Of a DNA stretch of 15,062 nt, positions 1 through 6,676 are shown one piece after another. Made by a program: the position numbers and the translations under genes. A model generated the notes under the pieces. It was not told the origin of the DNA. It made no database searches and saw nothing but the letters and a program-made list of their open reading frames with translations. The stretch comes from Parcubacteria group bacterium (GTDB lineage Bacteria; Patescibacteriota; Minisyncoccia; Phycocordibacterales; UBA2163): contig JADHUX010000005.1 of the NCBI GenBank assembly GCA_016784285.1, forward strand, positions 1-15,062, written 5' to 3'. Each line of letters opens with the position of its first letter. The first letter of the stretch is position 1.

Positions 1-503
1 TTTTCTGCTGGTAGGTAGTCAACCATGAATGCATGCTCCCACATGTCCATTGCCAAGATTATTGGAATCCCTGAAAGTGTGCCAAGCTCATGGTCACCCG
101 TCCATGCAACGTGGGGAGTCTTACCTTTAGGGTCCCAGTAGAGGACTGTCCACCCAATACCACGGCTTTTGCCGACTGCTTTGAAATGCTCTATGAACCC
201 TTCCCATGAACCGTACTTTTCTGACAAAGCTTTTACGAGTTCAGAGTCTTTGTTAACTTCTTTTTTACCACCCTCAAGTGCGCTGAAGTAATATTCATGC
301 ATTCGCATGCCGTCAAACTCAAATGAAAATCTTCTGCGTAGCTCTGCTACTACATAATCGTCGCCTTTAAGCTCTTCTACCTTCTCTCTTAAGAGATTCA
401 CATGCTTTACGTATCCAGCGTAAAGCCCTAGGTGTGCTTGAATCTGCTTTTCAGATATCCCATCAAGCGCAGGAATATCAAATTGTTGTTCTTCGTATTT
501 CAT
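1..503 (-). CDS. Fe/Mn superoxide dismutase-like protein (3' end beyond window)
   Basis: Family role: superoxide dismutases convert superoxide to oxygen and peroxide with an Fe or Mn ion held by three His and one Asp. 167 codons are visible from the ATG at 503; the usual length is about 200, so roughly the last 30-40 residues are off the window. Candidate ligands are His24 (QAHLGLYAGYV), His69 (MRMHEYYF), and Asp153 and His157 in DMWEHAFMVDY, the family signature. RGIGWTVLYWD (114-124) matches the core of the C-terminal domain. The N-terminal helix is atypical: where classical enzymes have HxxxHHxxY, this protein has HLGLYAGY, so the usual second-sphere His and gateway Tyr are not in register. 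It therefore belongs to a divergent subfamily and activity is not assured. Metal choice cannot be read. The gene is divergent from the hydrolase at 528; a -10 box lies 8 nt before the ATG, suggesting a leaderless mRNA. Confidence 0.88.
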   Translation of the reverse strand, partial: MKYEEQQFDIPALDGISEKQIQAHLGLYAGYVKHVNLLREKVEELKGDDYVVAELRRRFSFEFDGMRMHEYYFSALEGGKKEVNKDSELVKALSEKYGSWEGFIEHFKAVGKSRGIGWTVLYWDPKGKTPHVAWTGDHELGTLSGIPIILAMDMWEHAFMVDYLPAE

Positions 504-511
504 ATGCGTGC

Positions 512-540
512 ATTATATAATTTATATATGCTAAATGCAA
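512..540 (-). promoter_or_regulatory. Promoter of sod-like gene, probably leaderless
   Basis: On the minus strand TTGCAT (540-535), a 17-nt spacer, then TATAAT (517-512). The ATG at 503 begins 9 nt after the -10 box, where transcription would be expected to start. There is no room for an SD. The -35 is a weak match. Confidence 0.45.
516..521 (+). promoter_or_regulatory. -10 box of the MBL-hydrolase gene, probably leaderless
   Basis: A perfect TATAAT is followed by 6 nt and then the ATG at 528, so the predicted +1 is the A of the start codon. It overlaps the minus-strand TATAAT at 517-512. No convincing -35 was found (about 493-498 is weak). Confidence 0.45.
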
Positions 541-1382
541 AAAAGAACATTAAACTTTATCTACTTTTTGGTCTTCTTATATTAAATATTTTTATTTGGT
601 CTGTTATCTTTGGGGAGGAAAGCGAGATCTTAAGAGTTGCGTTCTTAGATGTAGGGCAAGGAGATGCAGTATTTATACAAGCTCCAAATGGTAATCAAGT
701 TCTTATAGACAGCGGGGTGAATAAAAAAGTGTTAAGAGAGCTCGGCAAAGTAATGCCGTTTTATGACCGTTCTATAGATATGCTTATAGCCACACACCCT
801 GACAAAGATCACATCGGCGGTTTTCCAGATATTTTAAAAAGATATAAGGTAGACTTCTTGCTTCACTCTGGCAGAGAATCAGAAAGCGCAATATATGGGG
901 AAGTAGTCCAGTTAACTGGACTAGCTGGTGTGAGGACGGTTGAGGCGAGGCGGGGGATGGTAGTGGTGTTAGACGATGACGTACATTTAAATATTCTGTT
1001 TCCAGATAGAGAGGTACCCGAGCTTGAGAGCAATACTGCATCTGTTATAGCACAACTTGTATATGGCGAGACGGAGTTTATGTTGACAGGCGACTCACCA
1101 AAAGCAATTGAGAATTATTTAGTGATGTTAGACGGAGAAAGTTTAGAAAGCGATGTGCTTAAAGTAGGGCATCACGGTTCTAAAACTTCTAGTGCAAATG
1201 CTTTCATAGGGTTTGTGCAACCTAAATATTCTGTAATCTCTGCAGGGAAGGATAATAAATACGGACACCCTCACGAAGAAGTACTTGAAACACTAGGTCA
1301 GTTTGGCTCTGCAATACTCAGCACACAAGACAAAGGACTCATTGTATTTGAGTCCGATGGAGAAAATGTCTTTGTTAGATAA
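528..1382 (+). CDS. Membrane-anchored ComEC/Rec2-type metallo-beta-lactamase-fold hydrolase
   Basis: A 284-aa protein. Residues about 9-28 form one hydrophobic segment (uncleaved anchor or signal), followed by an MBL domain of the type found at the C terminus of the competence protein ComEC: FLDVGQGDAVFI (39-50), the metal-binding motif THPDKDHIGG (His90, Asp92, Asp94, His95), LTGDSP, KVGHHGSKTSS and KYGHPHEEVL near the end. There is no ComEC channel domain, so this is a stand-alone hydrolase probably facing outward; the family's likely substrate is a phosphodiester or nucleic acid, but this is inferred. I chose the ATG at 528 over in-frame ATGs at 504 and 432, because those lie within or before the sod start and a TATAAT at 516 points to 528. 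A 20-bp perfect palindrome of the dispersed TTAA family lies inside the gene (about residues 126-132). The 3' end overlaps convergent rpmB by 8 bp. Confidence 0.88.
   Translation: MLNAKKNIKLYLLFGLLILNIFIWSVIFGEESEILRVAFLDVGQGDAVFIQAPNGNQVLIDSGVNKKVLRELGKVMPFYDRSIDMLIATHPDKDHIGGFPDILKRYKVDFLLHSGRESESAIYGEVVQLTGLAGVRTVEARRGMVVVLDDDVHLNILFPDREVPELESNTASVIAQLVYGETEFMLTGDSPKAIENYLVMLDGESLESDVLKVGHHGSKTSSANAFIGFVQPKYSVISAGKDNKYGHPHEEVLETLGQFGSAILSTQDKGLIVFESDGENVFVR
904..923. repeat. TTAA-centred palindrome, copy 1 (inside a CDS)
   Basis: Perfect 20-bp palindrome centred on GTTAAC with left arm TAGTCCA. The same arm core (AGTCCA) occurs in the intergenic copies at 6651 and 11647. It is read in frame as VQLTGL within the MBL hydrolase, in a helix between catalytic motifs. 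Confidence 0.8.
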
Positions 1383-1614
1383 GCCCTGCTTCTTTTAGTG
1401 TAGAGTAAGCACCGTTCTTTTTGATAGTTTTGATCGCTTTTGTTGAGAGTTCAAGGGTGATGCTCTTCTTAAGCTCCGGAATGTAGATTTTCTTTTTCTG
1501 GAGGTTTGGGTGTCTTCGCACTTTTCCTACTGGGTTGAACTGAGTAGCACGAACACGGTTGCTGTATCTTCCAGCAACTTTTGAACCTTTTTGAGTTATT
1601 GGGCAAATTTTCAT
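1375..1614 (-). CDS. rpmB: 50S ribosomal protein L28
   Basis: 79 aa, the normal length for L28. The N terminus MKICPITQKGSKVAGRYSN matches the family (Cys, Thr, Lys then a Ser/Asn-rich loop), followed by the RRHPNLQKKKIYIPE core and a basic C-terminal helix ending KTIKKNGAYSTLKEAGLI. L28 is a late-assembling large-subunit protein near the E site. Only one of the Cys residues of zinc-type L28 proteins is present (Cys4), so no zinc site is expected. The gene is convergent with the hydrolase, the last 8 bp overlapping. The 5' leader on the minus strand is about 75 nt, lacks an SD, and carries three tandem copies of a 9-bp unit just before the ATG. Confidence 0.93.
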   Translation of the reverse strand: MKICPITQKGSKVAGRYSNRVRATQFNPVGKVRRHPNLQKKKIYIPELKKSITLELSTKAIKTIKKNGAYSTLKEAGLI

Positions 1615-1620
1615 GATAAT

Positions 1621-1652
1621 AGCTTCATTAGCTTCATTAGCTTCATTAGCTT
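1621..1652. repeat. 9-bp tandem repeat in the rpmB leader
   Basis: Three perfect AGCTTCATT units (1621-1629, 1630-1638, 1639-1647) plus a partial AGCTT. An inverted copy of the same motif lies at 1736-1750, so each of the two divergent genes has the unit in the same sense relative to its own mRNA. Confidence 0.9.
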
Positions 1653-1691
1653 GTTAGGGCTAAAAAACTATCAGCTATTTGGTATGTAATT

Positions 1692-1719
1692 TTGATATGT
1701 TATCATTTAAACATATATT
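1692..1719 (+). promoter_or_regulatory. Promoter of the M50 peptidase gene
   Basis: TTGATA (1692-1697), a 16-nt spacer, TATATT (1714-1719). It overlaps the rpmB promoter on the other strand. An inverted repeat, ATATGTT (1695-1701) and AACATAT (1710-1716), spans the shared region and could be an operator. Confidence 0.45.
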
Positions 1720-1725
1720 TCGCAA
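1697..1725 (-). promoter_or_regulatory. Promoter of rpmB
   Basis: Minus strand TTGCGA (1725-1720), a 17-nt spacer, TAACAT (1702-1697) preceded by TGA, an extended -10 of the TGn type. Expected start near 1690. Confidence 0.5.
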
Positions 1726-1735
1726 CTCTTTAGTT

Positions 1736-1772
1736 AAGCTAATGAAGCTAGCGAAGCTATAAGCTAAAAGCT
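1736..1772. repeat. Inverted and degenerate copies of the 9-bp unit in the M50 gene leader
   Basis: The 15 bases at 1736-1750 are the exact reverse complement of the rpmB-side repeat; degenerate AAGCTA units continue to 1772, right up to the ATG at 1777. Confidence 0.8.
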
Positions 1773-1776
1773 CATA

Positions 1777-2427
1777 ATGCAACCAGATTTTATATTTATA
1801 ATAGTAATACTTATCTTTTCTGTGGTGATACATGAAGTGTCGCACGGCTATGCCGCTAACCACCTTGGTGACCCCACAGCTCGTCTTGCTGGTAGGCTCA
1901 CTCTAAATCCTATAAAGCATTTGGATATGATGGGGTCTATTATAATCCCAGCTATACTTATTTTAACTAGCGCAGGATTTATCTTTGGTTGGGCAAAGCC
2001 TGTGCCGTATAATCCGTATAATCTCCGCAGAGGAGGTAAGTGGGCAGAGGCGATAGTTGCAGGAGCAGGGCCAGCTTCAAACTTCATAGTTGCAATAGTG
2101 TTTGGTCTTCTGATGCGCTTTGGAATTGCATTTGGTTTTGCTACGGTGCCGTTTATTCAAATTGCAGGGATTATTGTATTTGTGAACATAATGCTTGGGG
2201 TGTTTAATCTTATTCCCGTATATCCATTAGACGGTTCAAAGGTTTTGGCTGGGGTATTGCCGTACAATGCAGGGCAGGCATACAGAAGATTTCAAGACAG
2301 TATGGCGCGATACGGGTTGATAGCTATGTTTGGCTTCATCTTCATCTTCATATTAATTCTAGGTCCCATTTTCGTACGTCTCGTGTCATTAATCTTTAGC
2401 CTTATAACAGGGTTGCCTTTTTTCTAG
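1777..2427 (+). CDS. M50 family site-2-protease-like zinc metallopeptidase
   Basis: A 216-aa multi-spanning membrane protein of the compact M50 family, which cleaves membrane-embedded substrates. The zinc motif HEVSH (His19, Glu20, His23) lies in the first transmembrane segment. AGPASN (97-102) and NLIPVYPLDG (144-153, Asp152 as third ligand) are the two other hallmark motifs. WAKPVP (72-77) is also typical. About five or six hydrophobic segments can be seen, the last near 183-212. No PDZ domain is present, and the length fits the minimal family. The substrate is unknown; possible roles include signal-peptide remnant removal or regulated proteolysis of an anti-sigma-like protein, but nothing nearby identifies a partner. 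The start has no SD; the leader is made of AAGCTA repeats. A strong hairpin follows the gene. Confidence 0.92.
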   Translation: MQPDFIFIIVILIFSVVIHEVSHGYAANHLGDPTARLAGRLTLNPIKHLDMMGSIIIPAILILTSAGFIFGWAKPVPYNPYNLRRGGKWAEAIVAGAGPASNFIVAIVFGLLMRFGIAFGFATVPFIQIAGIIVFVNIMLGVFNLIPVYPLDGSKVLAGVLPYNAGQAYRRFQDSMARYGLIAMFGFIFIFILILGPIFVRLVSLIFSLITGLPFF

Positions 2428-2445
2428 TAATTCGCGGGAAAAGGT

Positions 2446-2479
2446 CTTTCCTTGCTACGGAGCGTAGCGAAGTAGAAAG
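2446..2479. repeat. Strong stem-loop after the M50 gene
   Basis: Inner stem 2451-2459 with 2463-2472 (one bulged base, 3-nt loop) extended by an outer CTTTC/GAAAG stem. It begins 18 nt after the stop. No T-run follows, so it is not a standard intrinsic terminator; it may stabilise the 3' end or be a dispersed repeat copy. Confidence 0.6.
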
Positions 2480-2534
2480 GAGGGAACTTGAGGAGCGACA
2501 AAAAATGGCTTTAAATAAGAACATTTCATCGCTA

Positions 2535-2563
2535 TTGACAAGCTAGTTAAGATATGTTAGTAT
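2535..2563 (+). promoter_or_regulatory. Promoter of the 77-aa gene
   Basis: TTGACA (2535-2540), a 17-nt spacer, TAGTAT (2558-2563) preceded by TGT (extended -10). A perfect TATAAT at 2561-2566 overlaps but would need a 20-nt spacer. Confidence 0.55.
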
Positions 2564-2630
2564 AATGACATTAAGTTGGATCTTTGTAAATAAAGAAATT
2601 TACTTTTTACTTTTTTTGAAAGGAGTTAAA

Positions 2631-2864
2631 ATGTCAGATTTATTGGAAGCACAAGAAAAGACGAAAGAAGCACAAAAAGAGATACTTACTGATACATATC
2701 AGGAAGTATTACAAAAGCTTGATGATGCTCTAAGTACTGCAAAAGAAATGAGGGTACGATCAATCCCAATTGATAAAATGGGGGAATATGTGAAAGGGAT
2801 TGTGAAAAGCGGTTTCAATAGTATTTCATGCCCGAATGGACTCGGACCTATAGCAGAAGATTAG
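2631..2864 (+). CDS. Small helical cytosolic protein, function unknown
   Basis: 77 aa, not recognised. It has no signal peptide or membrane segment. Residues 1-45 are charged and rich in Glu, Lys and Ala with heptad-like spacing (QEKTKEAQKEILTDTYQEVL), suggesting a long amphipathic or coiled-coil helix. The C-terminal part contains a single Cys in SISCPNGLGPI. The ATG at 2631 is chosen because AAAGGAG (2619-2625) lies 5 nt upstream, while the in-frame ATG at 2565 overlaps the -10 region. It is probably co-transcribed with the exported protein gene at 2933, 68 bp downstream, whose leader is almost identical. The next strong terminator is at 3371. The pairing with an exported helical protein could mean a shared pathway, but this is only positional. 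Confidence 0.75.
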   Translation: MSDLLEAQEKTKEAQKEILTDTYQEVLQKLDDALSTAKEMRVRSIPIDKMGEYVKGIVKSGFNSISCPNGLGPIAED

Positions 2865-2932
2865 TGATTTAGAAAAGTTAATCCTCCGTTCATTTATTTT
2901 TCTAATTTTTAACTTTTTGAAAGGAGTTAAAA

Positions 2933-3340
2933 ATGAAATACCTACGTACATTATTTATCGTTGCAGTAATTTCTGTTTTTTCACCATCAGTTTTTGCGCA
3001 AGAGCAAGTATTACCAAGTTTTTTGGTGGAAGACCTTGTCAATTTTGTGAAAGTCCCTTCCGCTACCGCTCAAGATAGTTTAGGATCAGCTTTTGGCGAT
3101 CTCAAACAAACTTGCCAGGATTATTTAGATTCTGGTGAATACGAGAAGTCAAAAGAAGTTTTAGCAAGGCAGTACGCTTATGCTAAAACAGATGAGGAAA
3201 GGAAAGCTGTTGTTTCGGCTTATGCTGAACTTGAGAAAATGAAGGAAGTCGCTGAGGCATTCACTGCAAAACCGACACCAGAACAGCAGAGAATACTTGA
3301 AGAAGCTGGAAAAGAACTCAGGACAATGTTTGAAGGATAG
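2933..3340 (+). CDS. Small exported alpha-helical protein, function unknown
   Basis: 135 aa. Residues 1-22 form a clear Sec signal peptide: MKYLR, a hydrophobic core, and a likely type I cleavage after SVFA, before QEQ. There is no lipobox Cys. The mature part is about 113 residues, helical by composition, with repeated short helices that resemble tetratricopeptide-like pairs (DYLDSGEYEKSKEVLARQYA, then TDEERKAVVSAYAELEKMKE), but no family could be assigned. One Cys (CQDYL) is present, so no intramolecular disulfide. The start is fixed by AAAGGAG at 2920-2926, 6 nt before the ATG, within a leader nearly identical to that of the upstream gene. A long hairpin terminator follows. Confidence 0.8.
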   Translation: MKYLRTLFIVAVISVFSPSVFAQEQVLPSFLVEDLVNFVKVPSATAQDSLGSAFGDLKQTCQDYLDSGEYEKSKEVLARQYAYAKTDEERKAVVSAYAELEKMKEVAEAFTAKPTPEQQRILEEAGKELRTMFEG

Positions 3341-3370
3341 GTTAAATCACAAGATTTCAGCAATAGTTAT

Positions 3371-3418
3371 AATGACCAAGTAATACATTTAGTTTATGTA
3401 TATGCTTGGTCATTTTTT
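3371..3418 (+). terminator. Intrinsic terminator after the exported-protein gene
   Basis: AATGACCAAG (3371-3380) pairs with CTTGGTCATT (3405-3414); an inner ATACAT/ATGTAT stem extends it; T-run at 3413-3418. Confidence 0.85.
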
Positions 3419-3427
3419 ATTTACCCG

Positions 3428-3455
3428 TTGCATTTTTCTGGCTTTGTAGTATATT
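3428..3455 (+). promoter_or_regulatory. Promoter of rpsL-rpsG-fusA
   Basis: TTGCAT (3428-3433), a 16-nt spacer, TATATT (3450-3455). Predicted start about 3462, exactly where the leader hairpin begins. Confidence 0.5.
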
Positions 3456-3461
3456 GTATTT

Positions 3462-3483
3462 ACTTGCGAAAGCGGGTTTTTTT
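3462..3483 (+). promoter_or_regulatory. 5'-terminal hairpin plus T-run in the rpsL leader
   Basis: ACTTGC (3462-3467), GAAA tetraloop, GCGGGT (3472-3477), with two G-T pairs, then a run of seven T. It would sit at the very 5' end of the mRNA. It looks like a terminator but is too close to the predicted +1 to act as one on this transcript. Confidence 0.5.
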
Positions 3484-3500
3484 ATAGAAAATTTAGAGAA

Positions 3501-3908
3501 ATGTCCACAATTAATCAGTTAGTAAAAAAGAAGAGAAAGAAGGATGCCACAAAGTCAAAGACTGTGGCTCTTGGACGTGGATTTAATACATTAAAGAACA
3601 AGCCAGTTTTCTATAATTCACCGTTTAAACGAGGTGTATGTATAAAGGTGATGACAAAGACTCCTAAGAAGCCTAACTCTGCTGTACGAAAGGTAGCAAG
3701 AGTAAGACTTACAAATGGTATGGAGGTTACAGCATATATCCCAGGTATGGGGCACAACTTACAAGAGCACTCAGTAGTATTACTTCGAGGTGGTCGTGTG
3801 AAAGACATTGGTCTAAGATACACTGTAGTACGAGGAAAGCTTGATGCAGGAGGAGTAGAAAAGAGAAACAGAGGACGAAGTAAATACGGTACTAAAAAAG
3901 CTAAATAA
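3501..3908 (+). CDS. rpsL: 30S ribosomal protein S12
   Basis: 135 aa, longer than the usual 123-125. It begins [14 protein letters not shown] and carries the decoding-centre loops [13 protein letters not shown] and [19 protein letters not shown]. The second loop reads KDIGLRY where most bacteria have KDLPGVRY, one residue shorter and without the Pro. Between SK (19-20) and RGVC (44-47) there are 23 residues where Thermus S12 has about 10, giving an insert of about 13 residues containing [15 protein letters not shown]. From memory, similar inserts occur in Parcubacteria S12, so this may be lineage-typical. The start lies 17 nt after the leader T-run without a convincing SD (TTAGAGAA only). It is the first gene of rpsL-rpsG-fusA. 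Confidence 0.96.
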   Translation: MSTINQLVKKKRKKDATKSKTVALGRGFNTLKNKPVFYNSPFKRGVCIKVMTKTPKKPNSAVRKVARVRLTNGMEVTAYIPGMGHNLQEHSVVLLRGGRVKDIGLRYTVVRGKLDAGGVEKRNRGRSKYGTKKAK

Positions 3909-3916
3909 TTTTAATA

Positions 3917-4387
3917 ATGCGAAGAAAGATCAAAAAAAGAAAAGAGGTTGGGAAAGATTCAGTACATGAGTCTGTTAAGGTTGCAAAGTTTATTAATTAC
4001 GTAATGCAAGACGGTAAGAAAAACACCGCACGTAAGGTGGTGTACGACACACTTGAAGAGATAAAAACTAAAGAAAAGACAGACAAGCCGGCAGTACTTT
4101 TTGAATCTGCTTTGGACAATGTAAGTCCTAATATGGAAGTACGTTCACGAAGAGTAGGAGGTGCTAACTATCAAGTACCAAGAGAGGTACGACCTGAAAG
4201 ACGGTTACTACTTTCAATGCGTTGGATCATAGGTGCAGCACAATCTAAGAAAGGATCTCCAATGTACAAAAGACTTGCAGAGGAGTTAATACTTGCAAGT
4301 AAGAATGAAGGAGAAGCAATCAAGAAGAAAGAGAATATGCATAAGATGGCAGAGTCTAACAAAGCGTTTGCGCACTTTGCTTGGTAA
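3917..4387 (+). CDS. rpsG: 30S ribosomal protein S7
   Basis: 156 aa, the standard length. S7 nucleates assembly of the 30S head and lies at the mRNA exit channel. Recognisable segments are KFINYVMQDGKKNTARKVVY (25-44), FESALDNVSPNMEVRSRRVG (62-81), GANYQVPREVRPERR and the C-terminal KMAESNKAFAHFAW. It starts 8 nt after rpsL with no SD (TTTTAATAATG), so expression probably depends on translational coupling or unstructured A/T-rich leader sequence. No pseudoknot of the E. coli S7-repressor type is evident in the 8-nt gap. The N terminus is slightly more basic than usual (RRKIKKRKE). Confidence 0.97.
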   Translation: MRRKIKKRKEVGKDSVHESVKVAKFINYVMQDGKKNTARKVVYDTLEEIKTKEKTDKPAVLFESALDNVSPNMEVRSRRVGGANYQVPREVRPERRLLLSMRWIIGAAQSKKGSPMYKRLAEELILASKNEGEAIKKKENMHKMAESNKAFAHFAW

Positions 4388-4412
4388 TTTTATTAATAAT
4401 TAAATTAAACAA

Positions 4413-6557
4413 ATGGAAAGAGACTATCCACTAGAGAAAGTAAGAAACACAGGTATCATCGCTCATATTGACGCTGGTAAAACCACAACGACAGAGCGTG
4501 TGCTGTTTTATACTGGAGTGTCACATAAGATAGGTGAGGTACACGAAGGAGAGGCAACTATGGATTGGATGGAGCAAGAACAAGAGCGAGGTATTACTAT
4601 TACTTCTGCTGCTACAACAGCTTTCTGGACCCCAACATATGCAGATAAGGGAGATGAAAATAATAAATATCGTTTTAATATTATAGACACACCAGGTCAC
4701 GTAGACTTTACTGTGGAAGTTGAAAGGTCACTTAAAGTGCTTGATGGTGGGGTGGTAGTGTTTGACGGAGTGGCAGGAGTAGAGCCACAGTCAGAAACTG
4801 TATGGCGACAAGCTGATAAGTATAGTGTTCCGAGGATTTGTTTTATAAACAAAATTGATAGAACTGGAGCGTCATTTGAAAGGTCATATCAAACTATATT
4901 AGACAGACTTACAAAAAACGCAGTGCGAATGCAGATCCCAATAGGTGAGGAAGATAAGATGGAAGGAGTTGTAGACTTGCTTAAGATGAAAGCGTATTAC
5001 TTTGAAGGGCAAATGGGTATGGAGGTAAGAGAAGATGAAGTACCAGAAGACTTAAAAGCTGCAGCAGAAAAATATCGCGGTGAACTTATAGAAAAAGCTG
5101 TTGAGGATGACGAGGTTCTTATGAATGATTACTTGGAAGGTAAAGAGATTCCAGTGGATGCTATAAAGAAAGCTATAAGAAAAGCAACAATTGCAAATCA
5201 GTTTGTACCGGTGTTTACAGGTACAGCGCTGAAGAATAAAGGAGTACAGCTTGTACTCGATGCTGTTGTAGATTACTTACCATCACCTCTTGATATACCA
5301 TCAGTTAAGGGTATTGACCCTAAGACAGAAGAAGAGATAGAGCGAAAAGCATCAGACGATGAACCTTTTGCAGCGCTTGCTTTCAAGCTCCAAACAGATC
5401 CATTTGTAGGACAGCTCACTTACTTCCGTGTGTATTCAGGTACACTTGAGGCAGGTTCTTATGTTTACAACACAACAACAGGTAATAAAGAAAGAGTGGG
5501 ACGAATCTTGCGTATGCATGCAAACTCTCGTGAAGAGGTGAAAAAGGTTTATGCAGGAGAAATAGCTGCTGCTGTAGGACTTAAAGATACAAGAACGTCA
5601 GACACACTTTCAGATGAAACAAATCAGATTATTTTAGATAGGATTGAATTCCCAGAGCCTGTGGTAAACCTAAAGATAGAACCAAAAACAAAAGCTGATC
5701 AGGAAAAGATGGGTATTGCACTTAAGAAGCTTTCTGATGAAGATCCTACATTTAGAATATCTACAGATACAGAAACAATGGAGACTATCATCGCTGGTAT
5801 GGGTGAGCTTCACTTGGATATTCTAGTGGATAGGATGAAAAGAGAGTTTAATGTAGAAGCAAACGTAGGTAAACCACAAGTAGCATATAAAGAAACTATC
5901 CAAAAAGAAGCAGAAGCAGAAGTAAAATATATAAAGCAATCTGGTGGTCGTGGACAATATGGTCATGTGAAGATTAAGATCAAGCCACTTGAAACTCTTG
6001 AAGAAGATGCAAAGATACCTAAGAATGTCACAAGAGAAGAAGGGTTTGAGTTTGTAAACAATATTAAAGGTGGAGTTATTCCTATGGAATATATCCCAGC
6101 AGTTTCTAAGGGTGTTAAAGAAGGTATGCAAAGAGGTATTGTGGCAGGTTATAAGCTTGTAGATATTTCAGTAGACCTTTTTGATGGTTCTTTCCATGAT
6201 GTGGACTCATCTGAGATTGCTTTCAAGATCGCAGGTTCACAAGCTTTCCAGCAGGCAGCTGCAAAAGCAAAGCCAGTACTACTTGAACCTATTATGAAAG
6301 TAGAAGTAGTAACTCCAGAGCAGTTTATGGGTGATGTAACAGGTAATTTGAGTTCAAAACGTGGGCAAGTAGAAGGCATGGAAGATAGAGGTATGCTTAA
6401 GGTTGTAAATGCTAAAGTGCCACTTTCTGAGATGTTTGGTTACACTACTACACTTCGTTCAATGACAGAGGGACGAGCTTCATCTACTATGGAGTTTGAT
6501 CACTATGAAGTAGTACCACAAAACGTAGCTCAAGAAATAAAAGAAGCAAGAGGATAA
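4413..6557 (+). CDS. fusA: Elongation factor G
   Basis: 714 aa. EF-G is the GTPase that drives ribosomal translocation and, with RRF, recycling. G1 is AHIDAGKTT (17-25), G3 DTPGH (92-96), G4 NKID (146-149); the switch I region [10 protein letters not shown] is intact. Domain II carries [20 protein letters not shown], domain [20 protein letters not shown] and GMGELHLDI, domain [14 protein letters not shown] and the C-terminal domain [17 protein letters not shown]. All key elements are present and there is no sign of a split into EF-G1/EF-G2-type specialisation. It starts 25 nt after rpsG in an A/T-rich, SD-less context. It is the last gene of its unit, closed by a 44-bp perfect-palindrome terminator. 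Confidence 0.98.
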   Translation: MERDYPLEKVRNTGIIAHIDAGKTTTTERVLFYTGVSHKIGEVHEGEATMDWMEQEQERGITITSAATTAFWTPTYADKGDENNKYRFNIIDTPGHVDFTVEVERSLKVLDGGVVVFDGVAGVEPQSETVWRQADKYSVPRICFINKIDRTGASFERSYQTILDRLTKNAVRMQIPIGEEDKMEGVVDLLKMKAYYFEGQMGMEVREDEVPEDLKAAAEKYRGELIEKAVEDDEVLMNDYLEGKEIPVDAIKKAIRKATIANQFVPVFTGTALKNKGVQLVLDAVVDYLPSPLDIPSVKGIDPKTEEEIERKASDDEPFAALAFKLQTDPFVGQLTYFRVYSGTLEAGSYVYNTTTGNKERVGRILRMHANSREEVKKVYAGEIAAAVGLKDTRTSDTLSDETNQIILDRIEFPEPVVNLKIEPKTKADQEKMGIALKKLSDEDPTFRISTDTETMETIIAGMGELHLDILVDRMKREFNVEANVGKPQVAYKETIQKEAEAEVKYIKQSGGRGQYGHVKIKIKPLETLEEDAKIPKNVTREEGFEFVNNIKGGVIPMEYIPAVSKGVKEGMQRGIVAGYKLVDISVDLFDGSFHDVDSSEIAFKIAGSQAFQQAAAKAKPVLLEPIMKVEVVTPEQFMGDVTGNLSSKRGQVEGMEDRGMLKVVNAKVPLSEMFGYTTTLRSMTEGRASSTMEFDHYEVVPQNVAQEIKEARG

Positions 6558-6567
6558 TTTTAAAATA

Positions 6568-6611
6568 AAAAAACTCTTGAATTAACTCTAGAGTTAATTC
6601 AAGAGTTTTTT
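6568..6611. terminator. Intrinsic terminator after fusA (44-bp perfect palindrome)
   Basis: Perfectly self-complementary, centred on TCTAGA, flanked by AAAAA on the left and a T-run on the right, so it could work from either strand. Confidence 0.9.
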
Positions 6612-6622
6612 CTTTAATTCAT

Positions 6623-6648
6623 AAGTACTACAGTTAACTGTAGTACTT
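6623..6648. repeat. TTAA-centred palindrome, copy 2
   Basis: Perfect 26-bp palindrome: arm AAGTACTACA, core GTTAAC and the complementary arm. It starts 11 nt after the fusA terminator. Confidence 0.88.
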
Positions 6649-6650
6649 GC

Positions 6651-6676
6651 AACTAGTCCAGTTAACTGGACTAGTT
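6651..6676. repeat. TTAA-centred palindrome, copy 3
   Basis: Perfect 26-bp palindrome with arm AACTAGTCCA and core GTTAAC, only 2 nt from copy 2. It is followed by AGGT, as are copies 4 and 7. Confidence 0.88.

Noticed and set aside
432..527. Upstream in-frame starts (432 and 504) for the MBL hydrolase
   Set aside because: They overlap the sod-like coding sequence or its start, and a TATAAT at 516 places transcription start at the ATG at 528.
1621..1652. Short tandem repeats as a CRISPR array
   Set aside because: Units are 9 bp, contiguous and without spacers; no cas genes nearby.
2565..2630. N-terminal extension of the 77-aa protein from the ATG at 2565
   Set aside because: That ATG lies in the -10 region; a strong SD precedes 2631.
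3462..3483. Leader hairpin plus T-run as a true terminator or attenuator of rpsL
   Set aside because: It starts at the predicted +1, too near for termination of that transcript; an attenuator would need a start further upstream, and a terminator for the previous gene already exists at 3371.
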